Positions 1 to 12,014 of a stretch of DNA of 64,000 nucleotides are shown piece by piece; the first letter of the stretch is position 1, and each line of letters starts with the position of its first letter. Location: the NCBI GenBank assembly GCA_003952965.2, contig RXIC02000227.1, forward strand, positions 62,001-126,000. Direction: 5' to 3'. A model generated the notes under the pieces. It saw only the letters and a program-made list of their open reading frames with translations, did no database searches and was not told the origin of the DNA. Source of the DNA: Morella rubra. Taxonomy: Eukaryota; Streptophyta; Magnoliopsida; Fagales; Myricaceae. A program made the translations under genes and the position numbers.

Positions 1-163
1 TACACAAAGCAACCAAACCTCGCCATTAAAAAAATAATAGCCCAAATAAAGTCATCGCTTTAATTATATGATCTGATACTGTACTGAGCAACAAGTGCTG
101 TTTGCATCGCCTTTACTTTTCATAGAGAAACTTTTTTTGTGTTACGATAAAAAATACTATTTT

Positions 164-365
164 TGGGTGAATGTTTGGCACAAGCAAAACTTCTCATTTG
201 CAATTATAATTAATTCAAAATTTTACTCAAAAGATAATAATAAAATTTTAAAAATCATAAATCTCTTACCACATTATCTATTTTTTACAATAAATATAAA
301 ATATTTACTCAAATCATCTCTCCCTTACCTTTTCACTAATTTTCATAAAATTATATTTTTCATAA
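164..365. repeat. AT-rich MITE-like repeat, family also at 62751
   Basis: An A/T-rich stretch opening with GGGTGAATGTTTGGC and containing AAATCATCTCTCCC followed by CTTTTCACTAATTT. The same order of motifs occurs in the better-bounded element at 62751-62946, so both probably belong to one small non-autonomous family. Ends and target duplication are not clear here. The rest of 1-811 holds no gene I can recognise, and the short reading frames in it have no family features. Confidence 0.35.
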
Positions 366-811
366 TTTTCTTTTAAATGATTAGGATTTCCTTATAAGCT
401 TTTCTATACAAAGATGTAATAAAAAGGGGTAGGATTTTAAAAACTAAATTCAATGTCTGAATTAAGTCAAATTAAGTATTTTTTTTAAATCCTACCGGAT
501 GCTTATATAAAATTAGAACAAACAACCGTGCGATAGAATACTTTCTTGAGTCTGGTTATTGTGCTAAGCACTACTGTGCTAAGTATGCTGAGCGACAATT
601 AGGATCCTTTCTTTAAAATTCAAGAGTCCAAATTGTACCATATCAATTAAAATGTTTTGAATATTTTAAATAATGTATTTAATTACAATCGTTGGATCTC
701 TAATTTTTAATTTCAGCCGTATCTAAGCATAATAACCGAATTCATAATTTTACTTTAGAGGTGAAATATAAGAAATAGAGTCATAGGCGCAGGAAAATAT
801 ATATATATATA

Positions 812-920
812 GAACTGGATTAACATAACGAGCATGTTCTGTACACCTCTTTAATTGATCGCCTCCGTCCTTACACGAGAGTCTACAATAATCTGCAGAA
901 CATGTATAGTCGACCCAGTT
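812..920. repeat. Imperfect inverted repeat
   Basis: The left arm carries AACTGG and then CATGTTCTG; the right arm carries CAGAACATG and then CCAGTT in reverse-complement order, with a loop of about 50 bases. It sits just upstream of the duplicated MADS-box block and next to a short TA run at about 799-810. It could be a worn MITE or a chance hairpin. Confidence 0.4.
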
Positions 921-1583
921 AAAACATGTACACTAAAAAATAGTTAAAACATTTGTTTATTACTTTTTCCGAGAGGATATACATACTCCAGTATAGATTA
1001 CTCGTGGGGGACATACAGGTACAAATATGTCATGATTTCTGTCACCGAGACGTGGCTATCTGTACGGAAAGCAATCCTCACCGTAAAAAAGAAGACGACG
1101 AATTTACATCTAATCTGAGCCCCTCAGCCATACTCACAAGTTCTGATTGAATTACCTCCACTTTTCATCACTTAGAAAAAAAAAAAAAAAAAACCTCCAC
1201 TTTTCATCAAGAAATTAATCAGACAAAAATTCTAAAATTGCGAATCTTGACCATGCAAGGAATCTCAATCTAAAAGACCTTCGTGGCTCTTGTATCTGGT
1301 TCTGAGTGAGAATCAACAGCTGCAAACGACAACAGCGGAGACAACAAGCAAGAAAAGCAATGAATAAGATCCAGTAATACTGGCCCATCTCTGTATGTCC
1401 CACCTTGCAATTTGCAAGCTCAATGAGCTTGTATGTGTGGGGTTCATGATTCTTCTTTCTCACATCACAGAGCTTACGCGAGTTAAGGTTGGTTTCAGAT
1501 CCTTCTCGTCTACATTCGGCAAAGTACCGCTCTTTTTATCCTGGTTTTTGGAAACATGGGTTTCTTTTTTCCGTTGTTCTTAC

Positions 1584-1591
1584 TATAAATA
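1584..1591 (+). promoter_or_regulatory. TATA box of the left MADS-box gene
   Basis: TATAAATA lies 579 bases upstream of the start codon in a block conserved in the right copy (same motif at 13035). The distance implies a long 5' leader. A pyrimidine tract ending TTTTTCCAG directly before GAAAATG could be the acceptor of a 5' UTR intron. Transcript data would settle this. Confidence 0.5.
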
Positions 1592-2162
1592 CCAGCCTCT
1601 TTCTCCCTCTCCGCACGTTTTGCATGTCCAGAAATATACTTCATCACTAGAAGACTTAGTAGGGGATCTGCTAAATTAGATGGCCTTTGGGTAAAGAGCA
1701 CCTTGAAGTTTTCCCCATTTTTACTCATTTTGTCGTTTGGGAGAGCAAGTGCAGTTTGATTTGCAACAATCGCACTTCCTTCTGCTCTTCTCTCTGCTAC
1801 TATTTATAAACTCATTCGCGGAGAGGTTTACTCTTGCCTTTTTCATTCTGTGCAAAGGTTATTTTTGCTTTTCTTTCTTCTCATGTTTTGCTTGCTTTTT
1901 CTTTATGATTCACAGTCCAGCTGCTTCTCCCTTTTCGTTATGATTGAACTTCTGTTGAAAGATTATTATTCCGCTTTGGTACAATAATGGTTTTAATCTC
2001 TCCGATACCCTTGGCAACCCATAAAATCTATTTTGTATTTCTCTCTACGTAACCCTGAGTATTTCTCTTTCCATGTAAAGAGACTTTCTCTTTTTATAAA
2101 ACTGGTCTGGACTAATAGTTTGGTTGGTTTGATGTAAAGGGTCGGATAATTTTTCCAGGAAA

Positions 2163-5100
2163 ATGACGAGAAGGAAAATTGAGATCAAGAGGATCGACAA
2201 CAAGACGGCAAGGCAGGTGACTTTCTCTAAGAGGACCAAGGGGCTGTTTAAGAAGGCTACGGAGCTCTCAACTCTCTGCGATGCTGAAATAGCTCTCATA
2301 GTTTTTTCTGCTACTGGGAGGCTCTTCGAGTACGGCAGCTCGAGGTTTCTCCTCCTGTCTCACCCTTAGACGCATCTTTCTTATACTCATAGAAATTAAA
2401 GCTATGAATGTCTTCTACGATGGTCAGCACCTTTAGATCGTTTTCTTCACGCATTGTCCAACAAATATGCAGGATAATCATTATGATAATTAGTAGTCAA
2501 CACTTGTAGAAAATAATATCTTGTATCTTTGGAGACATAATTAACAAGATTAATCCATTGCTCAACTATTATATCATAGAGTTTGTATCTATGTGATTGT
2601 TAATTAAATTAGTATACGATGTTTCCACCTGAAAAGCTCAATTTAAAAAAACTACTAGAATACAAAATGGATAACACTGCTAATTAATAAAGATGAATAC
2701 TGGACTTGAAACTGGCTTACATAATTATAGAATTGAATTTCACGAAATTCACTTTACATCTCATCTTGTCTTCAATCAAATCATATATAGATGCATCTAC
2801 ATGTGGACTTTTCGACAGGCTCTTCGTGCTTGCTCCTTAGTTCTTTTGTTGGTCCTAAGTGATTTTAATTTCTAGAGACAAAATAGTAGCTAAAAAGAAT
2901 AGTACACATTCCAAATCTTAAAGCTCCATATAAAGGAACTTTGCCTCTAGGGATGAAGCTGGGGCCATGGCCCCCAACCCCCTAAATCCAAAAAATTTTT
3001 TTTAGAGCATTAATGGCATTTTTCTGGGTTCAAACTACAATTGAGAGATGGATATAGTTAGTATTCAAGTCCATGGTAGTGATCAGCCATTGGACGAAGA
3101 TTTTTGCCTTCCATTATGATTGCTTCTGCTTGAGTACTTACTCCTTCATATTTGCCTGAATTTGAGCTTCTTTGAAACCGATGTTTTCTGTTAAGTAAGG
3201 ACTTAGAGTATACCCAAAGCAATTGCTTGTGAGTTTTTTTTTTTTTAATTTTTCTTCTAAAAGTATCCGTGGTTAGCTTTTGATTGGTGGCAGCAAATAT
3301 GAGTACTATATATAGTTAGAAAAAGGGAAAAATACATTTTTTACCCACGAACTACCATAGGTTTTACACTTTGCACTATAAACTATCACGTTTGAGACAT
3401 TATACCCATAAACTACCAATCCTTAACACATTGCAACTTACCTAAAATTAGACGAAAATTGACTCTTTTTTTTTTTAAAAAAAATGAAATGACGCTTATA
3501 TCCTTAAATGTAACATGCTATTTTACTTTTATAAGAGGATAATCAACATTTCGTATCAAAATAAACTCAATTTCTATTCAATTTCATGGAAAAAATAGAC
3601 AAAGGGTGAGATGTGTTAGGAACGGGTAGTTTGAGGGTGCAAAGTGCAAAACACGTGATAATTCGTGGATGAAAAATGTATTCTCCCCTTAGAAAAAACA
3701 TAAATTTTAAGTTGCAGTTTTATATCACTATTATTTCTTATGGAAATTTAAACCATGTTCCTGAGGTATCCTACAAATGGATTAGTCAAACTTAGTCTTA
3801 GAATACTTATCAAATCACTTAATTTTACATAAAGTATAATTTCCCCTATCATGTAGGTAATATCCAATATAGGACTTAATTCAAGTGCTTTATAGTTCAA
3901 GATATCACAATCTTTCCATTTAAATCATTAATTTTCTCTTGAAACCTGTTTGGTGTTGACTAAGAATCCCATTTAATTCATATGGAGCCTAATGTGTGCA
4001 TCTTTACAATTTACCCACCAGATACAAACCTAACAGCTAATTTAAGTTCTTGCCATTCGAGGTATCGAGGGTGTGAATTGTGATGTCCTTGATTACTTCT
4101 TAATAGGCTATCCAAAAAATCGAAGGAATATGCATTCCTTGATGTTTTAAACTATAATTTCATTTTAGGTCAAATGTGGTTGAAAATCATGATACAACCT
4201 TCCTAGAATGTTCTCATGATTGGCAAAACACAACAACAAATTTAACTTTTTGGGACAGATTTTTTTGGGACGCCAAAAAAACCGTCTCGAAAAATAGGGG
4301 AAGAGTGTTTTTCGGGAAGGAAATTAAAACTGTCCTGAAAATTTTCTTTTTGAGACGATTTTTTTTCCCTTTTTGGGATGGATATTTCCGCCCCCTAAAA
4401 AAAAGTTGACAATTCCGTCCCAAAAAACAGGCTTTTTAGGGACAAAATTTTGTCCCTAAAACTCCATTCAAACACACACGACCTTTAGAACGGTTGGGAA
4501 TATGTTGGGACGAAATCTCGTTGCGTCCCAAGAAAAAACTTTCGAATGCTTATCACTTACCGTTCGAACATTTATCACTTTCCGTTAGAATGCTTCTTCG
4601 AACGAGGTTTGAATAAAAAAAAAAGTTAAGCTCATAAATTACCCCATTTTTTCAATTCGAATGCTTTTATATACCGTTCAAACGAGGTTTGAATGAAAAT
4701 AAAAAATTAAGCGCCAAAATCACCCATTATTCCGTTTGAAGAGGTTTGAATGGAAATAAAAATTAAGTGCCAAAATGACAAATTTTTTTTCCGTTTGAAT
4801 GCTTTTAAATATTGTCCTCACGTGAAATCAAAATAAAAAGACAGAAATCGACGGAGTGAAAGAGAAGAAGAAGAAGAAGAAGAAGAAGAAGAAGAAGACG
4901 ATTTTCTCGTTTTTTAGTGTTCAAACAGTTCATCCACCGTTAGAACAATTCATCCACCTTTAGAACATAATAACATTATTGTTTAATGAAAATTGGAACA
5001 GTCCACCCTTATAACGGCTCGTCCACCGTTAGAATGTTTGTACTCGTTGGATGTAGTGTTTGAATGTTGCCGTTGGATGTACCATTCTAATACGTTCGAA

Positions 5101-8100
5101 CGATTATAGTTGGATGTAGCGTTCGAACGGTTGAAATATGTCCGTCCCAAAAGGGTATTTTTTTAAAAAACCTTTTGTAACGGATTTATGGAGACACTTG
5201 GTGTGACGGATGAATTCTGTCCCAAAAACCAAACTTTGTTGTAGTGAAAGAATTCAAATCAACCTCGTTACTAAAATTCTTGACCTAGAATGCTCATTGC
5301 AAGATTCTTGGTGTTCAAGTCACATGGTAAATTGTTCAATTTTGGTCTTCAAAGGGCTTGAAATGCATCCCTCTTTTATCTTTGAATTCTCCCATCATTT
5401 GGTGACCACGTTTAATTTCCTCCAACTCCACTTGCCATCTTCCGAGAAACTAAATATTCTCCTAAAACAAACTACAACTCTTTTACCTTTTTTGGCAGAT
5501 TGCTATATTCTCTAAAAGCGTAATCTACACCTGCAGGAATATGATTATTAGTCGAATGACTTAAGACATTAACTTGTTAGAAAATTGAGGAATTTAAAGT
5601 GTATTGAGGATCTGCAAAGCATATTCATCGATTTCAGCTGAAATGCTCCCCCCCTCCCCCCCTGCGGGCCATCGAATAAAAAAAAACCAAAAAAAGGCAA
5701 TGTCATTGTAGTTCTTTTCTTATGTTTCTGCTTCTGTGTTATAAATCTTCTATGTGACATTTTAACCAGAGACAAACAAATCCAAAGTGTACGTCAATTG
5801 AAGCAATGTTTAGGAAAAAGATTTTAGGTTCATGAAATGACCAAGTTAGAAGACAGAAGTCACTCTATCACCTCTATTAATCAAGGCACATATGTTGGGA
5901 AGATAATTAGAACATGGAGAGTTTCTCAGTGGGCTTATAATATAGCATGCAGGGATACCACGTAACCTAAAAGTTTAAGCTTATAGGTTTGAGTCCAGTT
6001 ATGCTACATTATAACCATACACACTTATGACTTCTTGTTAATGTGGGACACCATTTTTTACCCTTTCATACATGTATATTCAACAAAATAGATGAAGGGT
6101 GCAACAGAAACTGAATTACCCATGTCTCTTCACATTTTAGTTAAGTCCACTTAAAGTCGTAGCTGGGAGACTACATCAGATATGTCAACATGAGAAATAT
6201 AATAATTCTTTAGACACCAGCACAAATATTTTTGTCTTTTCGACATTTGAGTTTAAGATTGGCCGGGAGACAACAATATCAGATATGTCAACATGAGAAA
6301 TATAATAATTCTACAGACACCAGCACGATTATTTTTGTCTATTCGGACATTTGAGTTTAAGAACTATATACATGAACCATATACATCTCTCATGACGTGA
6401 GAGACATTAAGTAGTAGTGATTCTATGAAAAATATGTAAATAGCAGTATATATTAGAAGCTTATAAGTTTATCAGCACTTCCCGAAAACAAATTAGGAGG
6501 AATGAATTGCGAGTCTGCTAATCGTTTGTCGTTTGTAGTGTGCAGCAGGTAATCGGAAGGTATAATCTGCATTCAGATCAGAATCTTAACAGAATGGACC
6601 AACAATCTCTTGAGCTGCAGGTAAGCTTGTATAATATTTATTTATTTGCTTTCCGTACTGTTAGCTAGAGAACTCATGAACAACAATGCCTCATGTTCTT
6701 ATTTAATGCAAAAGTAATTTAAAGGTACAAAGATTTCAGATTTGTTGACTCAGAAGGCTGATACTTCAGAAAAAAAGGAACAAGTAAAGTGGCTTCCTTT
6801 CCTTTATTTTTTTCAATCCATCCATATATATCTTGTTATTGGAAACTTGTGAGACTTTACCAACCAATTCACACAATATTATCTAACAAAATCTATCCCT
6901 TCTTCTTTGAGATTTTGTAGTACTGTCAAGATTGGAGTTCAAAGTTTTTTCAATTGATGACTTAGACCTCTAACTTATGTTGTAGTAGCTTATTACCAAC
7001 ATTTATCTCTTTTATCTCCTTTATGTTAATTTTAATGCAGGTAATTCTCTGGTCAAAAAGAAACTGAAATCCAGAGCATTTCTTAGTCTATTATCTGACA
7101 CTTCCAATAAAGCTTTGAAACTTGCATATAAAACAAAACCGTACTATAGTATGTAATTAGGAGGGTTTGTGGGAATACCAGAATGATAAACCTTAGAATA
7201 TCCTCTGAGAGGAAAATACCTCCATAATTTAGCAACCGTACAGCTACATTAAAACTGCTGTCAAACGTACAGATCAATATCATGAAAAATCTTCATGAAT
7301 AGTCTTCATCAGTGGCAACTTTTTGTGCTCTTTTAGCTGGAGAATGATACCTACACCGTGTTGAGCAAGGAAATCCTAGAGAAGACTCATGAACTTAGGT
7401 ATCCTAAAGATATTGCGATCAAGTTGTTACTGTGATGACAAGTGCATTCTACACTAAATTGATTATCATGCTAAGAAATTATCAAAACCAACAGGAAGGT
7501 GAAGGGAGAAGAGCTTGACGGATTGAATACAAAAGAATTGCAGGAGCTAGAGAAAATGGTCCATCTTAGCCTGCGCCGTGTTGTGAAGAAAAAGGTATGG
7601 CTCTCCTTGTTGTGCCTTGTTATAATGAGACATTGAAGTTTCTGTACATGCTCTTATCCTAAGAAGCATTTATATATGTGTTTCAGGATGAAATGTTTCT
7701 CAATGAGATCACTGCCCTTAAGCAGAAGGTCGGTTGCCATTAAACTTCAAACCTATATGCTTGAGATTCATAGCGTACGTTGTCAGTATAATGATAATAG
7801 AGAATATAGAATATTGGTCGTATGGTTCCAATGAAAGACATCTTCAGGCTTCCTTAACCATGGATATTTATGAATACATAGGGTAATGAGGACTTAATTA
7901 ATTTTATATAAAGTATTTGACTACTGCAAATGCATATGTTGATGCAAGTTGGCTCAAGTTCGAAAAAATTGCGGAGACAAGTTTGGGTCTCATTGAACTT
8001 CGTCTGCCCTTTGTGCCAAGTGATGAAATATAGCAGCTCATTTCATGTAGACCAGGATTGTACGTACAAGTTAGTTCTGGTTGTAATGCAGAGTTGTACA

Positions 8101-9774
8101 TAATTAGTTTAGTTGTAATTTTTGTTGCTTACGTGTACACTTGGTTAGTTAGCTTCTCATATACTATATAGGTGTTATTATGCACGTATGCAAGTTTCAG
8201 TTCAGTACATACAATTCTCTCGGTGAGGTTGATCATTCTCCAGATTTATGCCTTCACAGCTGAATGTTCAATTTGGCATTTCATCAAACACGTTTGAATT
8301 GATCAAACACCTTTGTATTGAGCTGACTTTCCATTCTTAACCCAAGGGTCCTTGAATGTGCAGCAGCTTGCTCAGGCATAGAGGAAGCAGCAAAGTGACT
8401 ATGTTTGTAATGATTAAGAAAAAATTTTGAGATATATTTTTTTGGGTATCGGTGAGAATGGTGGGACCCATAGAATGAGATGTCGAGGAAAGAAAATTTT
8501 GTGAGAGGAGTAATTTCTATAGATTTTCGTAATTTTTTTTTGATTTATGTGATTTTTTCACAGAAATTGAGGCCAATGATTAAAATTGAAAATTTTTTAT
8601 TGATTGAAATATTTTTTATGTGAAAAAAATCATGTTTGGGATAGAAAATCTATTTGAAATAAAAAAATATTTTCAAGACCATTAAATAAACATGGAATAC
8701 TCCAGTTCCATATATCTGAAAACCACCTAGAACCTTTAGTTAAACCTTTAGCTCCATATATAGAACCATATATCATGTTGGTTATCTTTTGAATAGATCT
8801 AAATAGTGTACTCCAGCTCCCTAAAAAAGGGTATTAATGTCTTACCATGGACATTAAGAAGTTAGGTAATTATGCCACATTAAAATTAATACCACTTCGT
8901 GGTTAAGGCTCGGATGTCTTAAAAATATTTCTCTCCTTTTCTCTCTCTCATCTTACTTCTCTAATGCGGAGAGCTGAACTGACTGTCGAGAACTAGAAAC
9001 TAGAACATGTTCAGGTCTTATTTTATCTCTTCTTCTTTGTTACAACATTCTCAGTTTCTGGAAAATGTCTTGTAAGCAGATGCAGGATGTGTCTGTCAAA
9101 GCACAAGTACTTGAACAAGGTCATTCATGTCATGAGTCATCTGACACTGCTCTCAAGCTGGGGTAAGTTTGCGGCATTCCATTCGTATTTGCTTATGTTT
9201 GTCTTTCCTTGTGTTTGTCATTTGATTATGAAATCAATTCGCGGATACTTTACATTTCATTATTTTGGGGTGATTGTGTCAAGATTTGTAACGTCAAGCT
9301 TGGATGGAATGCATTGACAAAATGTAAGAGAGACAAATATGAGAGAAGCTAATTGACTAAATGAGTAAGGATTTGCATATTCATCCAAGAAATATCTGCT
9401 GCTGAACAAGGCCCTGTATAATACATGAGAGAAGCCATCTAAAAAGTCATGACAGAATGCTCTGAAACGAAATACCAAAGCATATATATATAGTCGTAAT
9501 TTAGATTAAATAGCTTGAGCTCATATTTCCTTGAATTTGCTTTATAACAGCGCAGCACGTTCTTCTAACATTAATGGACTCTCACGAACAAATATATACA
9601 AGAATGAGCTGAAAAAATTAGAGGAAGCAATTAGTGGGGTGACAGAGATCATTTCAACTCGTCAATAACTTTGTCCGGTAACCAATATTTGGCAGGACAG
9701 GCCTGCTGCTACTGGAGGAAACTATTTACCTGTTGTATCTTTTCATGTCTTGCAGGTTGCCTTTCCCCGTCTGA
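2163..9774 (+). CDS. SVP-like: SVP/AGL24-like MIKC-type MADS-box transcription factor
   Basis: Seven exons join in phase: 2163-2344, 6539-6620, 7337-7398, 7495-7594, 7687-7728, 9086-9162 and 9756-9774, giving 187 residues plus stop. Exon 1 encodes the DNA-binding MADS domain ([12 protein letters not shown] start; [18 protein letters not shown]). Exon 2 gives RYNLHS and SLELQ, exons 3-5 the K-domain helices ([18 protein letters not shown]), and the last two exons the SDTALKLG and LPFPV end typical of the StMADS11 clade. Exon sizes 182, 62, 100 and 42 are those of SVP genes. SVP itself is about 240 residues; I could not find the usual exons 6 and 7 between 7729 and 9085, so either they are lost, making K3 short, or I missed them. 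Family members repress or promote flowering, or control bud dormancy in trees, as nuclear dimers. Residue 4 is Arg where most MADS proteins have Gly. Intron 1 (4.2 kb) carries two transposons. Confidence 0.85.
3316..3697. mobile_element. Mutator-like MITE in intron 1 of the SVP-like gene
   Basis: The element body is 3325-3688 (364 bases). Its inverted termini match over about 30 bases (left GGGAAAAATACATTTTTTAC; right end, reverse-complemented, GGGGAGAATACATTTTTCAT). It is flanked by a 9-base direct repeat TTAGAAAAA at 3316-3324 and 3689-3697. Nine-base duplications and long termini are the signature of Mutator. No transposase is present. The right MADS copy lacks this whole part of intron 1. 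Confidence 0.8.
4226..5249. mobile_element. Non-autonomous CACTA (En/Spm) element in intron 1
   Basis: The element body is 4229-5246 (1018 bases). The left end is CACAACAACAAATTT and the right end, reverse-complemented, CACTACAACAAAGTT; the termini share about 25 of 30 bases, with TTTTTGGGACAG at their inner end. A 3-base AAA duplication flanks it. The interior has many GTTCGAAC and GTTAGAA subterminal-type motifs and a GAA run, but no transposase. The right MADS copy (about 15850-15905) has the flanks joined without it, so it inserted after the duplication, or was lost there. Confidence 0.85.
4863..4898. repeat. (GAA)n microsatellite inside the CACTA element
   Basis: About twelve uninterrupted GAA units lie in the interior of the CACTA element. 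This is a likely length polymorphism; nothing shows a function. Confidence 0.9.
6161..6363. repeat. Two tandem copies of a 100-bp unit in intron 1 (left copy)
   Basis: Units start at 6161 and 6261. Both hold ATCAGATATGTCAACATGAG, then AATATAATAATTCT, GACACCAGCAC and GACATTTGAGTTTAAGA. The same pair exists in the right MADS copy (16499-16699), so the repeat predates the gene duplication. It lies about 180 bases upstream of exon 2. Confidence 0.85.
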
Positions 9775-10430
9775 TTTCGAAAGACAAAACACATCTAGGG
9801 TGCATGGATTTGCTTTTGAGCAGTAGAAAAACAAGAATATTGTCTTGTGAAATATAAGACTCGGGCAGCTCACTGGTGCAGTTTTCCTGTCAGACGAATA
9901 TATAGTTTCAGCAAGTTGATTCAAAAGTCGGCAAATGTATATGGGATCATCAGCTATAATGACTAGTTCCGTTATGGATGCATATAGGGCTAATTTTTTT
10001 CAGTAGAAAATGAAGTACTCAGTGAAAAGAGGAAGGCGCTGTCGTCGGTGTTGGAGAATGCATATATATCAAGCGCAGCCCATACAACAGTTTCTTTCTA
10101 CAAAACTTGGAGGAGATCTAAAAGCAGGGCTCATAACGATTTTGCTTCTTGATTGCTTGCAAACTGTTGTATAATAAGTACTACATATATACTTAGCAGA
10201 ACAGATGAAACTATATCAGCTTTACAGGCATCGATACCAGCAGCCAACCAGTTGGCCAGTTGGGTGTAATCATCGGAAACTCAGTCGACTAGTGGCCGAT
10301 TATATCTGTGGAGGATCTGCAGACTATTTAGGAATCATCCCCTAATTCCAATTAGTTGTGTTTTTTCAATTTAACCATCAGTTAAAATCCTCAAAAACTG
10401 AAAATGTTGGCGTCTTTCATCCACCTCAAG
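9775..10430. other. 3' flank of the SVP-like gene, no further gene seen
   Basis: This runs from the stop codon through the presumed 3' UTR to the GDI-derived segment. I found no coding family and no element with clear ends. The exact canonical AATAAA is not obvious near the stop, which is common in plants. Confidence 0.5.
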
Positions 10431-10734
10431 CCACAGCAGGGGAGTGTTTTTTTGGGCCCCGTGGACTCCACACGCTTAACCCAGCCCTTTGCCACGCACA
10501 CAAAAACTGACTCTCAGTCATCCTTCCCTTTCTCTATACCTAAAGGCTAAAGCTGTTTCTGTGTCACTTCCTTCTTTCACTGTTTGCACCGATAATTTTT
10601 GCATTTTCTTTCTGATCTGGATCTGATGTCTCTCAGAAAACGGAGCCATGGATGAAGAATACGATGTGATCGTTATAGGGATGAGCTCAAGGAGTGCATT
10701 CTTAGCGGCCTTCTTTCCGTTGATGGACTCGAAA
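10430..10734 (+). pseudogene. Rab GDP-dissociation inhibitor (GDI) fragment: 5' region plus exon 1
   Basis: ATG at 10648 begins MDEEYDVIV, the highly conserved start of Rab GDI, which extracts GDP-bound Rab GTPases from membranes. The next bases still encode LKECILSGLLSVDGL, but in another frame: one base is missing in the GTGLK region, so the exon cannot be translated through. No later GDI exon (such as the DRNDYYGGES block) follows. About 200 bases upstream look like a genuine promoter and leader (GGGCCCC, CCACGC and pyrimidine-rich sequence), suggesting a DNA-level partial duplication of a GDI locus rather than a retrocopy. The 3' limit is set where similarity ends at the expected exon 1 donor. 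Confidence 0.8.
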
Positions 10735-10739
10735 GTACT

Positions 10740-11835
10740 GCTTCTTTCCCTGCCTCTCTCCTTATTCTCTTGATCTCCGACTAGAGTAAGAACAGGAGGT
10801 AGTTCTCTCCCGCTACTTAGGGGGGCGGAGGAATGTCTACCAGAACAAGAGACATCGTGCTTTGGACGTCTAGAAAATAACGTCGTGCCTTTCTGGCTGT
10901 CCCATCACATGAATGACTAGTATTTGTACAACTGTTAATGTACAATAGCTCACGCAACTTATTTATCCTTCTGATTACCATTTAAGAAGCTCTTCAGAAT
11001 TTATGGACAAGATTTATTTCGTCAAAACTCTTCAAGTTTAAATTGAAATTTGTGCATCTCATATTTATTGCAAGTTTGACCTTTCGAGTATTGATCTGAA
11101 AGGCGTTAATGGAGTGGCCTTAGGGCAAATGCTTTAAAAGTCCTTGGAAGCTTAAGTAGTCAAGTGAGGTCTTGTTACAAATATAGCTTAGGAACTAAGG
11201 TATAGTATAGGGGTTAGGGGTACTTTTGGTGCCAATATGTACTGGAGTTCTTGGGTGTGACTTATGACCCATTTCATAATTCTCATGATTCCGGTTTAAC
11301 TGCTTCTATCTCACCAAATTTGTTTGCCATTCTTTGCCTCAAAACCATCTCAGCTTTTAGCCATTCTTTGATGAAATCAGAGTTATCTGTAATCTTAGTT
11401 TTTGTAGGTCCCATTTCCACTCAGGATATACTTGCAGTACTCTGTATCCAAGGATCTGCAGCTGATTTTTTTCCTTTCTGTCACATATCATTAACCTATT
11501 TTCTAGTTCTTCACGGGGTGTTAATTTTTATAGATCAATGTTCCCATCCAATGTATGAGAACCCTTCTTGTGATCAAAGCTCTTCATTTTTCTCTTCTAG
11601 TTTATCTGAATATGCTCATAGAATTCTAGAATCAAAAGTATACTTGGCATTGTAGGGATGGACTTGTATTCATACAAATGGAGATGTATGGGATAACAAT
11701 AAGGTATTTAACCAAGAATCGGGTTAGTAGAAGGGCCTTTTCTAATATATAATTCTAATTAAAATCGAGAGTGATATAGAAACTATTTTATGTGCTTTTC
11801 AAATTGACAGAAGGAAGGTGGACATTAGTTTTAGA
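10740..11835. other. Intergenic, no supported gene
   Basis: This holds one open frame of 134 codons (11251-11655, + strand) with no domain, no family resemblance and no clear splice context; I treat it as chance. It could be leftover GDI intron or flanking DNA carried with the exon 1 fragment. Confidence 0.45.
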
Positions 11836-11839
11836 AAAC

Positions 11840-12014
11840 GTTCGGTTATAGTGAATTTTGAGAATTTTTTGTGTTTTGAGAATTTTTAGGTGATGTTAAC
11901 TTTATTGGTATACGTGTTGTAATTATTTTTATTTAGTGTTAAAAATGATATTTGGTTGTAAAATTTTTGTATTGTGAAATTGGAAAAAATGCTGAAAACT
12001 TTTTTTACCCGAAC
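11840..12014. mobile_element. MITE-like element, first of an inverted pair
   Basis: It begins GTTCGGTTATAG and ends ACCCGAAC, so it has short inverted termini of its own. The interior is A/T-rich with TTGAGAATTTTT and GATATTTGGTTGTA. The same sequence occurs in opposite orientation at 12084-12255. A target duplication is not clear. Confidence 0.6.

Larger units (their letters stand above)
935..9774 (+). repeat. Left copy of a tandem gene duplication
   Basis: Sequence from about 935 onward (promoter, exon 1, parts of intron 1, exons 2-5) matches the block that begins near 12370. The first codons of the two MADS genes are 11386 bases apart. Colinearity is broken by insertions private to one copy: a CACTA element here and a 1.69 kb insertion in the right copy. 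The left limit is where matching starts by eye; the right limit is uncertain because the right copy becomes unreadable after about 17.83 kb. Confidence 0.8.

Noticed and set aside
1395-1943. Short frames repeated in both duplicated leaders (for example 1395-1679 and 12831-13130)
   Set aside because: They are conserved only because the whole promoter block was duplicated recently; indels between the copies shift frames and lengths freely. They lie around and after the TATA box and are probably leader sequence.
5645-5666. C-rich tract (two runs of seven C) also present near 16266 in the right copy
   Set aside because: Only two runs, so it is not a four-run G-quadruplex or i-motif; simple polypyrimidine sequence.
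11251-11655. 134-codon plus-strand frame
   Set aside because: Longest frame of its area, but without domain, splice context or family resemblance; ordinary composition for chance frames in A/T-rich DNA.
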